Origin: Aphanothece sacrum FPU1
GTDB taxonomy: Bacteria > Cyanobacteriota > Cyanobacteriia > Cyanobacteriales > Microcystaceae
Assembly: GCF_003864295.1 (NCBI RefSeq)
Contig: NZ_BDQK01000005.1
Coordinates: 1-64,000 of the forward strand
Reading direction: 5' to 3'
DNA length: 64,000 nt
Of the stretch, positions 62,125 through 64,000 are shown piece by piece. Position 1 is the first letter of the stretch; each line of letters opens with the position of its first letter. The notes beneath the pieces are model-generated. The model worked only from the letters and a program-made list of their open reading frames with translations. It was not told the origin of the DNA and ran no database searches. Made by a program: the position numbers and the translations under genes.

Positions 62125-63585
62125 ATGGCAAAAAAAATTACCGAGCTTTTTGGCGGTGAGACCCTCCCCAATATCGTGTTGATCATCACAGATCAACAGC
62201 GTGCCTTACAGCATTTTCCTGATAATTTCATTGATCGGCTCCCCGCTTTGCAGCAACTAACCAATCAAGGGCTTAGTTTTGAGCAAGCATTCACGGCTAC
62301 TTGTGCTTGCGCTCCCAGTCGAGCAACATTTCTGACAAGTCAGTATCCAGCTAAACATAAAACGACAAATACGGGTCAGATGAGTCCAATAGATCCTCTG
62401 GATAACAGTCTAGATAATTTAGCCAAAGTGCTGGAGCGGGCTGGCTACAAAACCCGTGCCTGGTTCGGCAAATGGCATCTTGGTTGGGTGGAGGATGTTC
62501 CCGAACCGGAGAAGGGTATTGGCCCAGTTCGGGCCGGATTCAGCGAATGGGGTGGAGAAGAAGCAGGAATTACCATCAGTGACTATAAAACTCTCGGTGG
62601 TGGTACACCAAACTACGATCAGAAATATCTCGACCAAATGCTGAATTTCATTGATAATCGCCAAAGCGATGACCCATTCTGTCTTGTTGCTTCGTTCGTT
62701 AATCCCCATGACGGATTCGTTGCCCACCATGGGTTGACAAGTAGTGTTTATGGAGATTCTGGATACCCGGAATCTACCTTTACTGGCTCAGAAGTCGCTG
62801 ATGTTTCACTACCGCCAAACTTTTCGTCGAGTCTGCTTACAGCACCACGCGCTCAAGCTGCGACGAACTGGTGGAATATACCCTACTCAATCCATACCCC
62901 AGAGGAATACGTTAAGTTCTACGCTCATCTCCAGTGCTTAGTGGATGTACAGATCAAAACGCTCCTTGACAAGCTCGCAGAAAATGAAGAGCGGATGAAC
63001 AACACCCTGATCATTCGCTTTGCCGACCACGGTGAAATGGGCATGAGTCACGGTATGCTCGAAAAATTCTTCAATGCTTACGAGGAAAGTATCCGCATAC
63101 CTCTTGTGTTCTCCAATCCTGAAGTCTGGCCCACGGGACAAAAAACACAATCCCTTGTAAGTCTTGTGGATTTAGCTCCCACCTTAGCATCTCTACTCAA
63201 GGTTGAACATGATAGTTTTGATGGAGAAGATTTGACACCAATTCTAGAAAATCCCGGTGATCCAGGGATTCGGGAGTTGATCCATTTTACCTACGATGAC
63301 AATCCTGCGGGAACACTGCCTAGTATTGTTCGGATGATTCGGACAGATAAATGGAAATATGCTGTTTATTGTAGCAATAAGGGTACGGATGCAGATTGGG
63401 AACTCTATGATTTAGAAAAAGATCATCTCGAAGAGCATAACCTGGCTGGCAAGACCGAATATATTGATACGCAGTCCATGTTGAATGAGAAATTAGAGCG
63501 TGTCATGAGCGAGATGGGAACTACGCCCGAATTTTGGCCGCCCCAGGCAACGGAGCAAAGTCGAGGCATCTTCAAAAAAACCTAA
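62125..63585 (+). CDS. Type I sulfatase (formylglycine-dependent)
   Basis: 486 aa. The start PNIVLIITDQQR holds a metal ligand; CAPSRATF (C62) is the CXPSR site converted to formylglycine; KWHLG and FADHGEMGMSHG are further active-site parts. It hydrolyses a sulfate or phosphonate ester. No signal peptide is seen, so probably cytoplasmic, and no anSME/FGE gene is in the window. Codon use looks more G/C-ending than in its neighbours, hinting at transfer. Confidence 0.88.
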   Translation: MAKKITELFGGETLPNIVLIITDQQRALQHFPDNFIDRLPALQQLTNQGLSFEQAFTATCACAPSRATFLTSQYPAKHKTTNTGQMSPIDPLDNSLDNLAKVLERAGYKTRAWFGKWHLGWVEDVPEPEKGIGPVRAGFSEWGGEEAGITISDYKTLGGGTPNYDQKYLDQMLNFIDNRQSDDPFCLVASFVNPHDGFVAHHGLTSSVYGDSGYPESTFTGSEVADVSLPPNFSSSLLTAPRAQAATNWWNIPYSIHTPEEYVKFYAHLQCLVDVQIKTLLDKLAENEERMNNTLIIRFADHGEMGMSHGMLEKFFNAYEESIRIPLVFSNPEVWPTGQKTQSLVSLVDLAPTLASLLKVEHDSFDGEDLTPILENPGDPGIRELIHFTYDDNPAGTLPSIVRMIRTDKWKYAVYCSNKGTDADWELYDLEKDHLEEHNLAGKTEYIDTQSMLNEKLERVMSEMGTTPEFWPPQATEQSRGIFKKT

Positions 63586-63625
63586 ATAAAATTTGCTCAA
63601 TCAGTTTGAACCGTTTTAAACGTAC

Positions 63626-63653
63626 CCCATCTAAGTCACAGATTTTAGATGGG
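63626..63653. terminator. Hairpin between converging sulfatase and DUF1815 genes
   Basis: Stem CCCATCTAA/TTAGATGGG (9 bp, 10-nt loop) lies 41 bases after the sulfatase stop and 21 before the end of the DUF1815 gene. No T-run follows. Confidence 0.5.
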
Positions 63654-63673
63654 TGCTGCTCTGGGAAATTTGC

Positions 63674-64000
63674 TTAAACCCTTGATTTTACCTGACGTAA
63701 TTGCTCTTTTCCCCATTGATTTTGAGAAGAAGATGGATGAACTTGATATTTAATCACATTGCCTAATTCCTGTAATTGACTGATGGCTTCTGCTCCTTCT
63801 AATTTCATCAGTTCCCGATCATCGCGCATTTCCGTCCACGTGATCCCATAATCTGACACTAAAAAACGGATCAGGTGGTTTTCTCCTAAACTGACCATAA
63901 ATGAGGCACTGTTCATCTGATCTCCACAGGTATAGCAAGAAGCCAGATAGCCTCGATTTTCTAAGACGATCGCTAGGGCCTGGAGATTCATTACCAAGTC
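63674..64000 (-). CDS. DUF1815 family protein (5' end outside the window)
   Basis: At least 108 residues. ENRGYLASCYTCGDQMNSAS and FLVSDYGITWTEMRDDREL are typical of this short cyanobacterial family. The frame is open to the window edge (DLVMNLQALA) and the family normally has residues before this point, so the true start is probably beyond 64000, although an ATG at 63991 exists. Function unknown. Confidence 0.8.
   Translation of the reverse strand, partial: DLVMNLQALAIVLENRGYLASCYTCGDQMNSASFMVSLGENHLIRFLVSDYGITWTEMRDDRELMKLEGAEAISQLQELGNVIKYQVHPSSSQNQWGKEQLRQVKSRV

Overview
The window comes from a low-GC cyanobacterium. Support comes from the gene set: ndhD, a GlpX-type F/SBPase, LL-diaminopimelate aminotransferase, glutamyl-tRNA reductase, ARC6/Ftn2, Tab2, DUF1815, DUF3598 and ComFB. 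Many HIP1-type GCGATCGC palindromes and a heavy load of short interspersed repeats point the same way. The style resembles unicellular Crocosphaera/Cyanothece-like genomes, but the genus is inference. Housekeeping genes stand singly or in short operons, separated by repeats, MITE-like elements, toxin-antitoxin (TA) modules and gene relics.

Layout. 1-2.9 kb: HDAC-family deacetylase, ComFB protein, a repeat-filled gap with a relic of a SAM hydroxide adenosyltransferase, and a PirA-like small protein. 3-5.1 kb: three-gene minus-strand operon (TIGR04255-like protein, a helical protein ending in an antitoxin-like tail, PIN toxin). 5.3-8.3 kb: ABC exporter and LpxB-related protein. 8.5-9.3 kb: single-chain MntA-HepT fusion. 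9.5-10.8 kb: dapL with a one-base frameshift. 10.8-15.3 kb: repeat-flanked small ORF, aldolase/SDR fusion, DUF3598 protein, and a 440-bp heptamer tandem array that ends inside a gluconokinase relic. 15.3-20.9 kb: membrane protein, glycosyltransferase, polytopic membrane protein, Tab2, ChrA. 21-26.8 kb: glycosidase-like lipoprotein, dnaK, an internally deleted tnpB, grpE. 27-38 kb: transport, cobalamin, J-domain, tRNA-Glu, NYN, ECF ATPase and FHA-GGDEF-EAL genes. 38.5-41.3 kb: a higBA-type TA locus split by a solo TnpB element. 41.6-44.3 kb: hemA and glpX. 44.5-47.2 kb: decayed vapBC, a second vapC relic and hicBA lying among fragments of a cadherin/PEP-CTERM surface protein. 47.2-51.5 kb: recA and a GRRM-type RiPP locus (radical SAM GrrM, two glycine-rich GrrA precursors, divergent GrrP). 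51.6-55.1 kb: MITE copy, gamma-glutamyltransferase, Uma2 protein, response regulator. 55.4-64 kb: ndhD, SUI1, rpsU, ftn2/arc6, a small gene that appears interrupted, pdhA, a sulfatase and a DUF1815 gene cut by the window edge.

How the parts work together. DnaK and GrpE form a chaperone pair. GrrM, GrrA and GrrP form a peptide-modification and export/sensing unit. HemA acts on charged tRNA-Glu, whose gene is also here. The TA genes show the full range from intact (MntA-HepT, PIN operon, hicBA) through insertion-split (higBA) to decayed (vapBC). The most informative points are the TnpB insertion in higB, which can be reconstructed to the codon, the fused TA proteins, the two-precursor GRRM locus, and a MITE-like family present three times, one copy flanked by an exact 23-bp duplication.
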